Shown: positions 12,012 to 24,015 of the stretch, piece after piece | Layout of the letters: every line of letters begins with the position of its first letter | How positions within the stretch are numbered: the first letter of the stretch is position 1 | Assembly: GCF_034702125.1 (NCBI RefSeq) | Contig: NC_085875.1 | Span: forward strand, 44,294,770-44,358,769 | Length of the DNA stretch: 64,000 nt | DNA from: Engraulis encrasicolus | Lineage: Eukaryota; Chordata; Actinopteri; Clupeiformes; Engraulidae | Reading direction: 5' to 3' | The notes under the pieces: generated by a model | Told to the model about the DNA's origin: nothing | Databases searched by the model: none | What the model saw: the letters and a program-made list of their open reading frames with translations, nothing else | Made by a program: the position numbers and the translations under genes

Positions 12012-12184
12012 CAGGGCCGCTGCAGCTGAAAGCTCTGGCCAGGCTCAGGACAAGGTAAACCAATAAGGCCCCTCAAATCAATACATGCAATGTAATAGAA
12101 ACCCAATTCTGGGCCCCCTTTCTCCCTGGGCTCGAGACAACTGGGAGCCCCCAGTATACCCAATTCTGAGCCCGCCCCCCTGAC
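12012..12184 (-). mobile_element. hAT-type MITE, family A copy 4
   Basis: Reverse orientation. It begins CAGGGCCGCTGCAGC and carries the complements of the family blocks: CAATGTAAT, CCCAATTCTGGGCCC and CCTGGGCTCGAGACAACTG. The far end, near CCCCCCTGAC, is blurred. Confidence 0.7.
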
Positions 12185-12325
12185 TTTGGGTTCTGCTGAA
12201 CAACAGTACACTTTCCAAGCTGCCAGATCTAGGCCATATGGCAAGGTGCTGACCTGTGCTGTACAAGTGAAGGTGTTGGCTCGCTCGCGAGTCTGTCTGG
12301 TGACCTCTGGACTGAGGAGGAGTAG

Positions 12326-12487
<162 letters not shown>

Positions 12488-12540
12488 TAACACATGTCCC
12501 TCATCAATCATGTCACACTATAGTGCGGCCCGCCCACCAC

Positions 12541-12694
12541 TACACATACACACACATGCATGCAGGTGCACACACACACACGCACGCACGCACGCACATA
12601 CGCACCCAAGCACACGCACACATACACACACACGCACAGACACGCGCACACACACACACACACACACACATGCACGCACACACACACACACACA
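12541..12694. repeat. (CA)n microsatellite, interrupted
   Basis: CA-rich tract with CGCACGCACGCA and CACGCGCA interruptions, starting about 55 bases after a splice donor. Confidence 0.93.
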
Positions 12695-13145
12695 CTATTT
12701 CAAGGGTACCTGAAGGCAAGGCAGTGAGTGTGGCTGGCTGCATGATTATATTACACATTGTGTGCAGATATTGTTTAATGAAACTCAATGAGCACCCTGC
12801 TGCTGTTTGATTTGATTTAGGTGATTAGGTAGTGTAAGGGTGGGGGTACAAAAAAAAAGAAAAAAGAAAAATCGCATAAGCATGTTGTAATTATTATTAA
12901 TCAGCACAACCAGATGATGTAGTGCAAAAGCTATTACTTTCTTCAGTAACAGAATTACTAAATTAATCCTCCGGGGACTTTTGCTGTGCAACTGTGAGTA
13001 TCCATGCAGGACACAAGTCTGTTTGGGCACCAACAATGATGAATAAGTCCCCCCTCAGCTACAATGATATTGACATGCTGTGAAGGGGAGGTAGAGAGAG
13101 AGGGGGGGGGGAGATATAACGTAGAAAGAATGAGAGAGATAATAA

Positions 13146-13175
13146 GAGAGTGAATGCCAATGAGAGAGAGAAAGC

Positions 13176-13225
<50 letters not shown>

Positions 13226-13252
13226 GAGAGAGAGAGAGAACAAGAGAGAGAA
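13146..13252. repeat. (GA)n microsatellite
   Basis: Interrupted GA run just upstream of the acceptor at 13277. The coding strand before this exon is therefore purine-rich, with only a short pyrimidine tract (TTTGCCTCCCCAG) left. Confidence 0.95.
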
Positions 13253-13277
13253 TAAAGTGTAATGTTTGCCTCCCCAG

Positions 13278-13361
13278 TCTATCAGGATGTCCCCGGGCAC
13301 GGAAGAGTGGCATCAAGATAACGCACAGCAAAGAAGACAAAGAAGACCAGGAGCCAATCAG
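13278..13361 (+). CDS. myt1l: myt1l exon: finger end and inter-finger linker
   Basis: An 84-base exon, phase 2/2: (S)[14 protein letters not shown], then [13 protein letters not shown](R). Its Cys completes the finger of the exon at 12424; the charged linker [12 protein letters not shown] leads to the next finger and is almost identical to mammalian MYT1L. Acceptor CCTCCCCAG, donor GTACGA. Confidence 0.95.
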
Positions 13362-14004
13362 GTACGAGCATCTGTGCCCACACCAGCCAATCGGGTGTGC
13401 CCATTCCTGCCCACGCTAACCAATACCAAAAAAACCCTCCTGAACACTTTCCCAGGGACTACACAAAATCTATTGGCAATTCATTTTTCTTATTACTGGT
13501 ATTATCGTCCCCCCCTTCAACCCCTTGCAACAATGCACTGGTGATTACAGGCATAATCAAATCAAACACGTCGAGCAAGTCCTCGCCTTTGACACCCGGA
13601 AACTCGTTTAGAAAAATGGGAGGTGATGATCTTGCCATCCATTCTCTGCTCGTAGCCTACCGACAAAACATGCCCCCACCACCGTAGCCGGCATGCCCCC
13701 AAAACAGTATGGGCTTAGCAAATTGATTTCTCATCGTGTTCCGTGCCTTTATTTTAAGACTAGAAAATGTTCTCACCGTCGGAAGTATAGATATACTGTG
13801 TATATATAAGACCTGGGTAACAATATTCAGACCTCATGGGGAAAGTAGTTTTATATAATGTAGGGTTGAAAAAGTGCCACTTTTTGTATTGATGCAATTT
13901 GGCAAGTTCCCCACCAGCGGTCCTGTCTCGTACGGCCCACCATTCCCATCGATTGGACTGCAGCACTAGGGGGAAGAAAATCAACATAGTGCCTGGTTTT
14001 ACAA

Positions 14005-14491
<487 letters not shown>

Positions 14492-15029
14492 CAGACTAAT
14501 AGCAGCCCCACTGAGCACTGATAGACTTCAGCGATTGCTACAGCCAGCCATTGTTCTCTAAAGCCAATGACAGAGGCAATTTAACGGCAGGTAGTGGAAT
14601 CAACTACAGGCCCGATTTGAAAAAAAAGAAGAAAAAAAAACAGAAAGCAATAGGGCATTTTTGTGCAAAGACAATTTCTTGACAAAGGCGGAACTGTATG
14701 GCATTGTGTGCAATGTGGTGTTTTCGGCCATTTGTTTTCATTTAGTCTAGCCACAGCCATTTCCATCATGGTCATTCCATAAAGCTATGTAATTTTTTAC
14801 TGGGTTGCGGGGGGGGAGACTCACAAGAACAGTTGATTTTCGCTTGGTGGCAATAATAAATCATTATTCCGTTTGGAATGAAGCTTAGCAGCTTGGTTGG
14901 TTCCTGTGCTGAGTGAATGGTGTTAGTGTTAGTGTTAGTGTAAGTCATACAGTACAACATTTGTTTTTTTTTTAAATGCCTGTAATCTACCCCAATCCAC
15001 CGGGCATGAAGCAATCACAACTGCAAGTG

Positions 15030-15900
15030 CCATTATTTTTTTTAATTTTATTTATTAATTTGTTGCAAGGATGGCCCCTTGAGATGTACCATCTCATTTT
15101 CGATAGGGTCCTACTGACAGTACAGTACAAAAACAAAAAACAAAACAAAACAGTAGACATAGACACACACACTCACTCATTCACTCACTGGCGTTGCTCT
15201 CCAAACTACCCCACCACCCAACATGCTACAATAGTATGGTTTACAAGATGCCATTAGTTGTTAAAGAAATCATATGAATGAAAAGAAAAATGAAAAAGAA
15301 TGAGAAGGAAGAGGGCAAAACAAGACAACAGAAAACCCAAAAAACACAAAAACAAAACAGACCGTAACCAGAAACAAACAAACAAAAACCCGACCCAGCA
15401 ACTAAGGCCTTTCAGAAACAAGAGCAGGATGTTTCAAAGTAAGTGATTAAAGATGATCTAAAAATATAAAGGGAAGTGATGGACCTAAATGAAGAGGGAA
15501 GGCTATTCCAAACTGATGGAGCTTTGAATTTAAATGCTCGGCGACCGATTTCCTTTCTAATTCTGGGTGTCACTAAGAACAGATGGTCAATGTTACGTAG
15601 GCTATAGTCAGAGCTTAGGGGGGTTAGTAGCTCTTTCAGGTAAGGAGGGGACTGTGTGTGTATACATTTAAAAATGAGAATTGACCAGTGGAGCTTTCTT
15701 CTATTCTTGGGTGCAGGCCAGTTCAAGGCTTCATACATTGTACAGTGATGTGTCCTATACGGACATCTAAGTACAAATCTACAAAGACTGTTGTACAGTA
15801 CATTGAGAGGATGAAGATGAGTTTCAGGAGTATTACCATATACAACATCTGCATAGTCAAGAATTGGAAAAATTAACTGAGTTACAATTCTTTTATTCAT
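15030..15900 (-). mobile_element. Non-LTR retrotransposon (LINE) 3' fragment
   Basis: On the minus strand, 15900 to 15412 is an uninterrupted frame of 162 residues with the typical C-terminal region of a LINE reverse transcriptase: LDYADVVYGNT, RTHHCTMYEALNW, RRKLHWSILIFKCI, and RAFKFKAPSVWNSLPSSF. Beyond its stop, the minus strand runs through T-rich sequence to GAGATGGTACATCTCAAGG and an A-rich tail near 15035, a usual LINE 3' end. The 5' part and most of the reverse transcriptase are missing (5' truncation). The clade is uncertain (L2/CR1-like or related). Confidence 0.8.
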
Positions 15901-16424
15901 TACAAGCTTTTAAGCTAATTAGAAACCCAACCATGTTGGTACACCTCTCAGGTTCATGTATCCCCTCAGTGTTAGCATTACGATGATGATCAAAGCTGAT
16001 GGCTGTGGAGTGTGGACATTATACAGTATGAGGTAACACTTTATTTTACAGTGTCAGTGTGATAAAGAAAAAAACATTGTAAGAGAAATTTCTGAAACAA
16101 TTGATTTAATTTATTTTTCCCTTCTACATACATTTTCACCCACTCCACAATCCTGATTGGTTCTACTGCATTTTGGTTTGGGATCAGGGTGAATCCAAAG
16201 GCCCGCCAAACCCTCATGTGAGCTCACACAGGTAGTAGTCTATTGGCGGGCCAAGGCTAGCATACAAATAGGCTACTGTAACTGCATGCTACAACGTCTT
16301 CTTCTTAGGTACACCGTGGTTACCTGATTCCTGCTCTATGGAAGGGAACGCCAGGCGTGTAGTTGCTGAACGCAGCCAGACGATGTAAATCAGGCTAACA
16401 CAGTGTTGCACTGCGCTAATATTC

Positions 16425-16578
16425 CATACCATATATGGGCAGATTGCCCATAGGGACCCAGGTTCAAATCCACCCTGGGTCATTTGCCAACCATACCACA
16501 TCTCTCTCTCACCCATTTTCTGACTTCTCTTTACCGTTCTTCTATCTTATAAAGGCACAAGTGTCCCCAAAATAAATA
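16425..16578 (+). mobile_element. tRNA-derived SINE
   Basis: A pol III B-box GGTTCAAATCC at 16461-16471 is followed by CTGGGTCATTTGCCAACC, a pyrimidine-rich body (TCTCTCTCTCACCCATTT) and an end ATAAAGGCACAAGTGTCCCC with AAAATAAA. This layout is a common fish SINE type. The A-box side is degenerate. It ends about 35 bases before a myt1l acceptor. Confidence 0.7.
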
Positions 16579-16614
16579 TGTTCTATCTCTTCCTCTCCTC
16601 CTCTGTGACTGCAG

Positions 16615-16836
16615 GTGTCCTGTGCCAGGGTGTGACGGGCAGGGTCACGTGACGGGGAAGTATGTGTCCCACCGCAGCGCCTCGGGGTGCCCGCTGGCGG
16701 CCAAGCGGCAGAAGGACGGCTACATGAACGGCTCGCAGTTCACGTGGAAGGCGGGCAAGACGGACGGCATGTCGTGCCCCACGCCCGGCTGCGACGGCTC
16801 GGGCCACGTGAGCGGGAGCTTCCTGACACATCGCAG
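16615..16836 (+). CDS. myt1l: myt1l exon: two CCHHC zinc fingers
   Basis: A 222-base exon, phase 2/2. It encodes one complete finger, (R)[16 protein letters not shown] then VSHRSASGC, then the linker [19 protein letters not shown], then the start of the last finger [16 protein letters not shown] with LTHR; the closing Cys is in the exon at 17466. Acceptor GTGACTGCAG, donor GTACAG. This exon is GC-rich compared with the surrounding introns. It is the most diagnostic MYT1-family segment here. Confidence 0.96.
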
Positions 16837-16875
16837 GTACAGTATACGGGGGCTATTGGCATGGCCTCACACTCA

Positions 16876-17019
16876 CCATTTCTCAATGTGCAGTGTTCTA
16901 GCCTTGCTACGAAGTGAAACACCCAGTGATTGGATACTCTTTGGTGAAATCTGTGGCGTATCCAATCACTGGGTGTTTCACGTCCTAGCAAGGCTAGAAC
17001 TATTCACATTGAGAAATGG
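16876..17019. mobile_element. Foldback MITE in myt1l intron
   Basis: A 144-base inverted repeat. The left arm includes CCATTTCTCAATGTG, TTCTAGCCTTGCTA and GTGAAACACCCAGTGATT; the right arm is its reverse complement, ending CACATTGAGAAATGG. The arms are about 60 bases each with few mismatches. It starts 40 bases after a splice donor. Confidence 0.85.
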
Positions 17020-17349
17020 GGCCTGTCTCATTACAGTGCTACTGTGTCACCTTGGCACTGTGGGGACAGAGTGGTATGATACACTCATTATATTATCCAC
17101 CTAACTGTACTGTAGGTGGACTGATATTTTTTATGTTGGATGGATGGATGGATGGATGGATGAATGTATACAAGTAGATACAGTAGACAGACAGAAAGGC
17201 AGACATGCAGACAGAGTGGTACACAGACAGGTAACTACATGGATTGCATACACACTCTGCATGTTAAATTAACAATGTCAGTCAGTCAGCTACTGTATGA
17301 TGTCATATTGTATTTCACACTTTAAGTGTCTGTTTCTATCTGTTTTCTC

Positions 17350-17392
17350 TTCATCTCTCTCTCTCTCTCTCTCTCTCTCGCTCTCTCTCTCT

Positions 17393-17432
<40 letters not shown>

Positions 17433-17446
17433 ATCTCTCTCTCACT
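17350..17446. repeat. (CT)n microsatellite before a splice acceptor
   Basis: Interrupted CT run ending 19 bases before the acceptor at 17465, extending the polypyrimidine tract of the next exon. Confidence 0.95.
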
Positions 17447-17465
17447 ACTGGTCCTCCTCCTCCAG

Positions 17466-17560
17466 TCTCTCCGGCTGTCCCCGTGCCACGTCGGCCATGA
17501 AGAAAGCCAGGCTGTCCGGGGTGGAGATGCTAACGCTAAAGCAGCGGCCCGGCAGCAACG
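17466..17560 (+). CDS. myt1l: myt1l exon: last finger end and linker
   Basis: A 95-base exon starting in phase 2 and ending in phase 1: (S)[18 protein letters not shown], then [13 protein letters not shown](G). LSGC closes the fourth C-terminal finger; the segment [16 protein letters not shown] matches MYT1L. Acceptor TCCTCCTCCAG, donor GTAGCG. The linker leads into the coiled-coil exons. Confidence 0.95.
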
Positions 17561-18623
17561 GTAGCGGACCCCCACTCCACCCCCCACCGTCCACCACCAC
17601 AGTCCACACATCATTAGCACTGGCCACAGCAAGCACAGCAGGCTCATCAGCCCTGCCAGCCGTCCGCATATGCATACACAACCCACGGCCAATCACAGTC
17701 TTGTGTAACTAATGGCGCCAGGCAGCCGTGCGCTAACGCAAGATAATAGCGGAGAGCGGTCGAGAGAGCAACTTGCCAATCAGCAGCGCTGCATACATTA
17801 TGGCACAGTTCTAGTCCGTCCGCGACAATGGGCCCCTGATTGCCTGGTTATCATCCTAGCACTTGCAATCAGGGTTCTGGTAATTACTGTTGTATGTGGG
17901 CTTATAGATGCTTACTTGCTTGCAAGCCAGTCCACCACCACCATCTCATCAAGCCATCATTTTTAGCTACTAGGGCTAATTCTCACCACTCAGAAGTGGG
18001 AAGCAGGCAAGGTGCTAACTGTTGTTATCATCATGTTAAGAGTACAGGTTCACTACATGTGAAGCAAAGCGAAGCAGGAAAGGGTTGTTCTTAGTTTCTA
18101 CATGGTTGACAATGTCGAATGATTTCATGTTCATGTAGTAATGCAGCGATTATCATATGCATTTTAAAAATGAAGTACAAGGAAAGATTCCTAGTAGCCT
18201 ACAGCTCTTTGTTCCCACAGCACCGCTAAGTCTGTTGTTAGAAAAGTGACAAATCTCATGCTAGCAAATATTTTTTTCGATACCAAATTCTGTTACAAAA
18301 TGACAATGCTGCATGAATACAAGCAGTGCCCAGACAAAACAATCACTCACCCTAACCTGACAGAAAATAACTGTTTTTTTAGGGGAAAAATGAAATTAGA
18401 AATATCTTGAGAGCACTGAGAGAATGTGGGACCATGGGAACAGAAACCAGATTCTATACGCCTTTCAGTCATTTCTGATGTTACAAAAGCAGAATAAGTA
18501 ACGTGTTATAGCCTATCGCTAAACCATTTTTCACACATAACGCACCATCACCATGCCATCATCCTGAGGTCATTTTAAAGGCCATATTGAATCGGTCTTG
18601 TTTTTGTGTGTTTGTCTCGGTAG
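17561..18623 (+). other. myt1l: myt1l intron, about 1 kb, nothing recognised
   Basis: Apparently unique intronic sequence. I see no repeat, exon or strong motif apart from splice signals. Confidence 0.6.
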
Positions 18624-18727
18624 GCATAGAGACGGACGAGGAGATTAAACAGCTGGATGAAGAAATCAAAGATTTAAGTGAATCTAATTCACAGGTGGAA
18701 GCAGATATGATCAAACTTCGAACACAG
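18624..18727 (+). CDS. myt1l: myt1l exon: coiled coil, part 1
   Basis: A 104-base exon, phase 1 to 0: (G)IETDEEIKQLDEEIKDL, then SESNSQVEADMIKLRTQ. Heptad-like spacing of Ile/Leu with many Glu/Lys indicates a coiled coil, the C-terminal MYT1L segment implicated in protein contacts. Acceptor TCTCGGTAG, donor GTAAAA. It is preceded by an ordinary T-rich tract. Confidence 0.95.
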
Positions 18728-19376
18728 GTAAAACTTTACCATTGCTGTCAAAAAACAGAGTTTTTTGTTGCTTCTTTATTAGCATATAAATCTTTTACTT
18801 CACATTTATGTCTGTCATTTATGGGCCTTGAAAAGAATGGTCTCCAATAAAAAACTCATTTGTTACCTTGCCGTTAATCCTTAGGTATTCAAGGGATTAC
18901 TTTTTGAATTGTCTTCAAAGATTTTCTTTGGAAATTCTTGAAGACTTACAAAACTAACCATTTCAACACATTGTTGAGGTATAGTCTGTCATAAGGTGGT
19001 GTTAGGGCTCTGCTCAACCACTGTGGCCATAGTGCTCAATGCAGAATATGACTTTTATATTCATTTGACTTGCAAGACATACTGGTCTATGCATTTGTAC
19101 ACGTCTGCAGACATATGAAAAATATGAAGAAAGGGCAGGGCCGGTCCTACGGGCGGGCCAACAGGGCAATCGCCCGGGGTGGCACCCTTGAGGGGGTGGC
19201 ACCAAGCTGGAGGGGGCGTCGCCTGGGGAGCCAGCTATACTCATAAACGGCGTGACGTTTTCCATGTGCGTTACGCCCATTTGTGGGGGAAAACAACCCA
19301 TGCAAGTCAATTGGTGATGTTGGGGTTTAATAAACGAAAGATACGGACCTGTAGGCTAGCGTTGTTCACACGCAAC

Positions 19377-19472
19377 ATGCCGAAAACGTGTTGTATTGCC
19401 GGCTGTTCAAATAATAGAGCCAAACAGCCGTGGTTGAAGCATGGACTGTGTTCATTAGACAAGCCGATGTAG
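19377..19472 (+). pseudogene. THAP-like domain start, fragment of a transposon or gene
   Basis: From an ATG the frame reads MPKTCCIAGCSNNRAKQ, then ends at a stop 31 codons in. The opening Met-Pro-Lys with Cys-X4-Cys-X-Asn spacing resembles the first strand of a THAP zinc-binding domain. The rest of the domain (later Cys-X2-His and AVPTIF-like end) is absent. It sits about 240 bases from a hAT-like terminus (CAGGGCCGGTCCTACGG at 19138), so a decayed DNA transposon is the likely source. The match is short, and chance is possible. Confidence 0.4.
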
Positions 19473-19823
19473 CATGTAAGTTGATGAGACATTCGGTTTG
19501 TTTTCACCCATAAAGGGGCGAAACGCACATTTTAGAGCAAAGTGCCTGGATGGCCGTTCATGAGTATTGGAGGATCGTCATTGAGACAAGGGACTAGTAG
19601 TAAATGTAGGCCTACATGTTTTTGCAAAGCTAGGCTATTGTTAATTCAGTAGCTCAACTATCAGCTCTCCATCTGCTCTGATAACCAGCGCCTGCTAGCA
19701 GAGGTATGGTGTATAAAGTGGGACACTCCTAATTATACAACTGCCTCTGTCATGCTCCCCCTCTGCAACCAGGGGACTGTGAGAGTCCCTGTGGTGCTCT
19801 ACCGCCATAACACTTTTAGCGCA

Positions 19824-20134
19824 TTCAGGCCGACTGAGAACCGTGCCGGTGTCCGTTCCCGCACCTAATCGCGAACCGGCTGTCGTGTTCACGACACAGA
19901 TTTTAGTGTTCGCGAACCGGAAAGTTGGTTCGCAATGCGAACCGCAAAATACTAGGTTTTTCTCTGCGAACCGTGACGACAGCGTGGCCGTCAGCAGGTT
20001 CATCCGGGTAACACAGTCACGTGCGGGGAAAGTTCAGAGCCTGGTATGAACACGGGCGGTTCGCAGACAAGCACTTTAGTGCCGAACGCAACTGGTGCGA
20101 GCACCAGCTCCGGCTCCGTTCTGGTCGGCCTGAA
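19824..20134. mobile_element. CpG-rich foldback element with GCGAACCG motifs
   Basis: Ends TTCAGGCCGACTGAGAACC and, inverted, TTCAGGCCGACCAGAACGG at the other side. Inside, GCGAACCG occurs at least four times in one orientation, with inverted CGGTTCGC. The composition is far more CpG-rich than the surrounding intron. It resembles a non-autonomous hAT-like element; no duplication could be read. Confidence 0.6.
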
Positions 20135-20248
20135 AGCCCTATTAGAGAGAGCGCTGACAAAAAAAAGAGAGCCAGCCTCATGTGAGGCAACCAAAAAAAC
20201 TAGGAAGAAGAAGCGTCCCTCCTCCCCCACACACATACGCACATGAAC

Positions 20249-20320
20249 GCACATGAACGCACGCATGCACACACACACACATGCATGCAGGCACGCACAC
20301 ACACACACACATGCATGCAG

Positions 20321-20386
<66 letters not shown>
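20249..20386. repeat. (CA)n microsatellite with ATGCATGCAGG units
   Basis: CA tract interrupted twice by ATGCATGCAGGCAC. Confidence 0.95.
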
Positions 20387-20949
20387 CCCTGAAGTCACAC
20401 ACAAGATTTCTCAGAGACATCTGAGAATGGAACCAAGTATCTTTGAGTCTCTTTTGTATGTGTCTGTGGCTGTGCATCTCATCTCGGCGTGTTTGTGTGT
20501 CTGCGCCTGTTCCTGTGCCTGTCTACAGTATGTCGGAGAAACCATCTGTGGTCCATGCACATAGCGTAACAGTTTTGATATCAGTTGAGAGCACTGCGAG
20601 ACAGAGGCGAATCAATGACTCACAAGAAGAGCTTCTCAAACATGTCAAGCAGAGCCAGTCAAGCACGGAGAGGGAGAAAGACGTTAGTTAAAACTAGATA
20701 CGGTACACATCTGCCACGTCTTCGCACCATTACAATCCTCCATGACTGCCTCACTATTTGTGTAGCTAAGATACATGTAGTGTTTGGTATCAATACAACA
20801 GTATTGGTGCTGGCTTGACATGGCATTGGATAACACACCAGCCAGCCTGATGTTTGTCATTGCATGGTCTCACTTTCGTGCTGTATTTTGTGATGTATCT
20901 GCTGCGTAGTCTATCGTCGGTGTAGCCTTGTTCTCACCAGATGGTGTGT

Positions 20950-21085
<136 letters not shown>

Positions 21086-21222
21086 GTCCGGTGAGAACTA
21101 GGTTATTGTCGGTGAACCTAGTGAGATGATCCAGAAGCTTCTAGTTCTTTTTGTGTCCTTTCTTCTCAAATAGCTAACCCATTGTGTGTGCGTGTGTGAT
21201 TTTTGTCCCCTCTCCTTCCCAG

Positions 21223-21366
21223 ATTACCACAATGGAGACTAATCTGAAGTCGATAGAGGAAGAAAACAAGGTGATTGAACAGCAAAATGAATCTCTCCTG
21301 CATGAGCTGGCCAACCTCAGCCAGTCTGTGATTAACAGTTTAGCTAATATCCAGCTCCCTGATATG
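21223..21366 (+). CDS. myt1l: myt1l exon: coiled coil, part 2
   Basis: A 144-base exon, phase 0/0, 48 codons: [20 protein letters not shown], then [19 protein letters not shown] and LANIQLPDM. It continues the coiled coil and is nearly identical to mammalian MYT1L ([20 protein letters not shown]). Acceptor CCTTCCCAG, donor GTAAGG. The exact phase-0 end lets it join either the last exon at 24617 or the candidate exon at 23137. Confidence 0.96.
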
Positions 21367-21619
21367 GTAAGGGCCACCAACAAGAGCGGACAGCGGGCAA
21401 GTTTATAGACAAAACAAAAGCTAAAAATATATAAAATATGGCTTGTTACAGTATAAGGATTCCTCATTTATTTATTTGCAATAATTTCATTGCTTAGTTA
21501 GCCAATGCCCATGACCCTAATTGCATGCGTAAGTTAGGTCTGAGGGTGTTTTTTTTAACCAGGAAGGGAAATACTGTATTTAGTGATGTTGCCTTCCTTG
21601 GTGTCGAGTCACACAATAT

Positions 21620-22100
21620 GGTGAAGAGAAGCTGTCAGCAAAGGATTGATCCGCGGCCATGATTAGATTCATTCTCAGATTCTGCAAAACGTCTTTACTA
21701 AAGCTGATCAGTTCGTGTGTTGGTTTTTTAGTTCCTAATTAAAATGCAAATGAACGAATCATACTCAGACCCTAATCTGCCAGTTATTGTCATCAATTAA
21801 TATTTTCTACTGAAATCGGGTCCTGTTGACTTATCATGCAGGTGTACAGCTTTGCATGTGCAGCTGAAAATTAATGATCCTGGAAAATTAAAAGATTAGG
21901 TCCAAACTTTTTCCAGAACCTAAGACACTGTGTTTTGGAAATATACCTAATATTCCCTCTAAGTTGGTGATCAAATATCTTTTCTCTTCATCATTTTGTA
22001 CATGGCCATGAAAACAGCGTGAATTATTTCAAGAAAAGGCCTTGTGAATTAGGGAAATACATTCACGTAAATCCTTAGATCTGCTTACTGGCATATCACA
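21620..22100. promoter_or_regulatory. Possible conserved non-coding element
   Basis: Repeat-free AT-rich intronic sequence with homeodomain-type TAATTA/CAATTAATA cores and a POU octamer ATGCAAAT at 21744-21751, next to CCTAATTAAA. MYT1-family loci are known to hold conserved neural enhancers, but conservation cannot be judged from one genome. Low confidence. Confidence 0.25.
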
Positions 22101-23136
22101 TGCCACTTCATGTAATATTTCAAAATATCAACATAGTTACTGTAGATATTTAAAAGGTGCTAGTGAAACAGCTTTTTTCCATTAAATATTTATTTTTTAT
22201 TTATCTCACCTTTGAACTATTATAGTACAAACGTAAGGTTTGTAGCATAGTTTGCCGACATATGGACATGGCAATGGGATGTATGTGTGAAGAGGGATAC
22301 TAGACACCACAACCTATGATTTTGAATTGGTTATGACATCAGGTAAATTGAGCCATCAGGTAAAATGAGCCAGTTAAGATTAAGGCCTACCTGATGTCAC
22401 CTTATTATATAATATATATATAATATTTCATTTGAACTCAATTATGCAACATACAGTAGTTTTGTATTATGAAAATGCTGGTCTTTGGTGTCTGTTGGTG
22501 CCTCCCTTGCACATATTCATCTTGATTGGTGTGAGTAGTTGCCTCATGTAATTGTATCACCATCTCAGTAGACACAACTAGAGAAGAAATGCAGGCCTTT
22601 GATATCCCGTTAGCTTTGCACACAAAAAAAACACAAACAAAATACTCATTATTACTCAATCAGCATTGCTTAATCTCAATATTAGTAGCTGTTTCAGAGC
22701 TGGATTCAATATTAGGTGTCATAGTAGGCTACATGCATAAGCTGTTCTGTTTTCCTTTTTGCTCTTGTGCCCTGCTTGTTTTAGAGGCGTGAACCTGCAT
22801 ACTGCTTTATGCCTCATGGTGTTTGTAGTGGAACAGTGCCCCCTAGTGCTAACAAAAAGATAGGCCTCCTCTAAAATCCCCTTTTTAACATTGCCCAGTT
22901 GTTTTATGCATTCGACAAATGATTCTAGGACAAGCTCAGCAACTCTATCTTCGTGAGATACCATTGTAAATTGGAGCTGGTCCTAATTTTATTTGTAAAT
23001 GCACTATAAGCCAAACCCTACATATATTTTACAGACTTGTGAGGTAGGTATATAATAATATAATAGCATACTGTCATCGTGCTAATAGACCTCTTGTTTT
23101 AAACCCCTCCATTCCCCTCCCTTTCCCTCCCTTCAG

Positions 23137-23199
23137 AAACCACTGCAACACAAAGAGCCAGCCATTAGAAACAACAGCTGTTTACAGTTGCACCAGAGA
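23137..23199 (+). CDS. Candidate 63-base cassette exon of myt1l
   Basis: A strong pyrimidine tract and acceptor (CCCTTTCCCTCCCTTCAG) precede a 63-base stretch, followed by the donor GTAAGA. In phase 0, the phase required by both neighbouring exons, it is open and would insert 21 residues: KPLQHKEPAIRNN, then SCLQLHQR. I do not recognise these residues in MYT1L, so this may be a fish-specific or neural-specific exon, or a chance pseudo-exon. It would lengthen the link between the coiled coil and the conserved C-terminus. Confidence 0.4.
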
Positions 23200-24015
23200 G
23201 TAAGAACAACCATTTTCATCATCTAATTGAAACACCTTCATTTTTATGTCTGACATGTATGCATGTCTTTCAAGCCTGTTCTACATCCCTTGTCTTACTG
23301 CTCCTGTCTTTCCTCGACACATACCCGACAAAGACCTACAAAAAGACATTGTGCCGTGAGGTTAATTACAACTCAAGGATAGTGTAGCATTTGAGCTACA
23401 TTGACGTTTATCTACCTGACATATGGCTGCTGCATTGTGATCAGGCTAAGTTGTTTTTTGTCATCAAAAGTTCCTTTCTTGGTAAACATAGATGAACTGA
23501 TATCCCATTCCATGCCTGTCCCTGGTTGATCTGTTATAATTTAACATCACAGCCAAGAAACAAACATCAAAATGGAAAAGGCTTGTTTTAGAGATAGGCT
23601 GCATATAAATGGGAAAATGTCAGTCATTTGATGGGGCACATTTGAGAAGTTGCCCGCTGTAGGCCTTCCTTTTAGAAAGGGCCTAACTTGCATTGTATTG
23701 TAGCATCAGGAACCGTTCAGGACAATGTTGTGAGAACAATATCACTATAATAGCTTGAAATTCTTTAAGAGCCTTTCCCTGAACCTACCAGCAGCCTAAT
23801 TGATTTTAATTAAATTTAGATGAAGTAGATGCATCAGGCTTTTATTGTTATTATACGCTGGAGCAACTATTACTATGTCTTAGTGCTTTGTGGACATTAC
23901 GTATATATTCATACATTATCCTCAAGAAGAAGCAGGCCACCTTTCATTAGGCTTGTTTTGCATGTTGTGTAACCATTCATAGGATTTATGTCATTACATG
24001 TTGTTGAGTCTGAAC

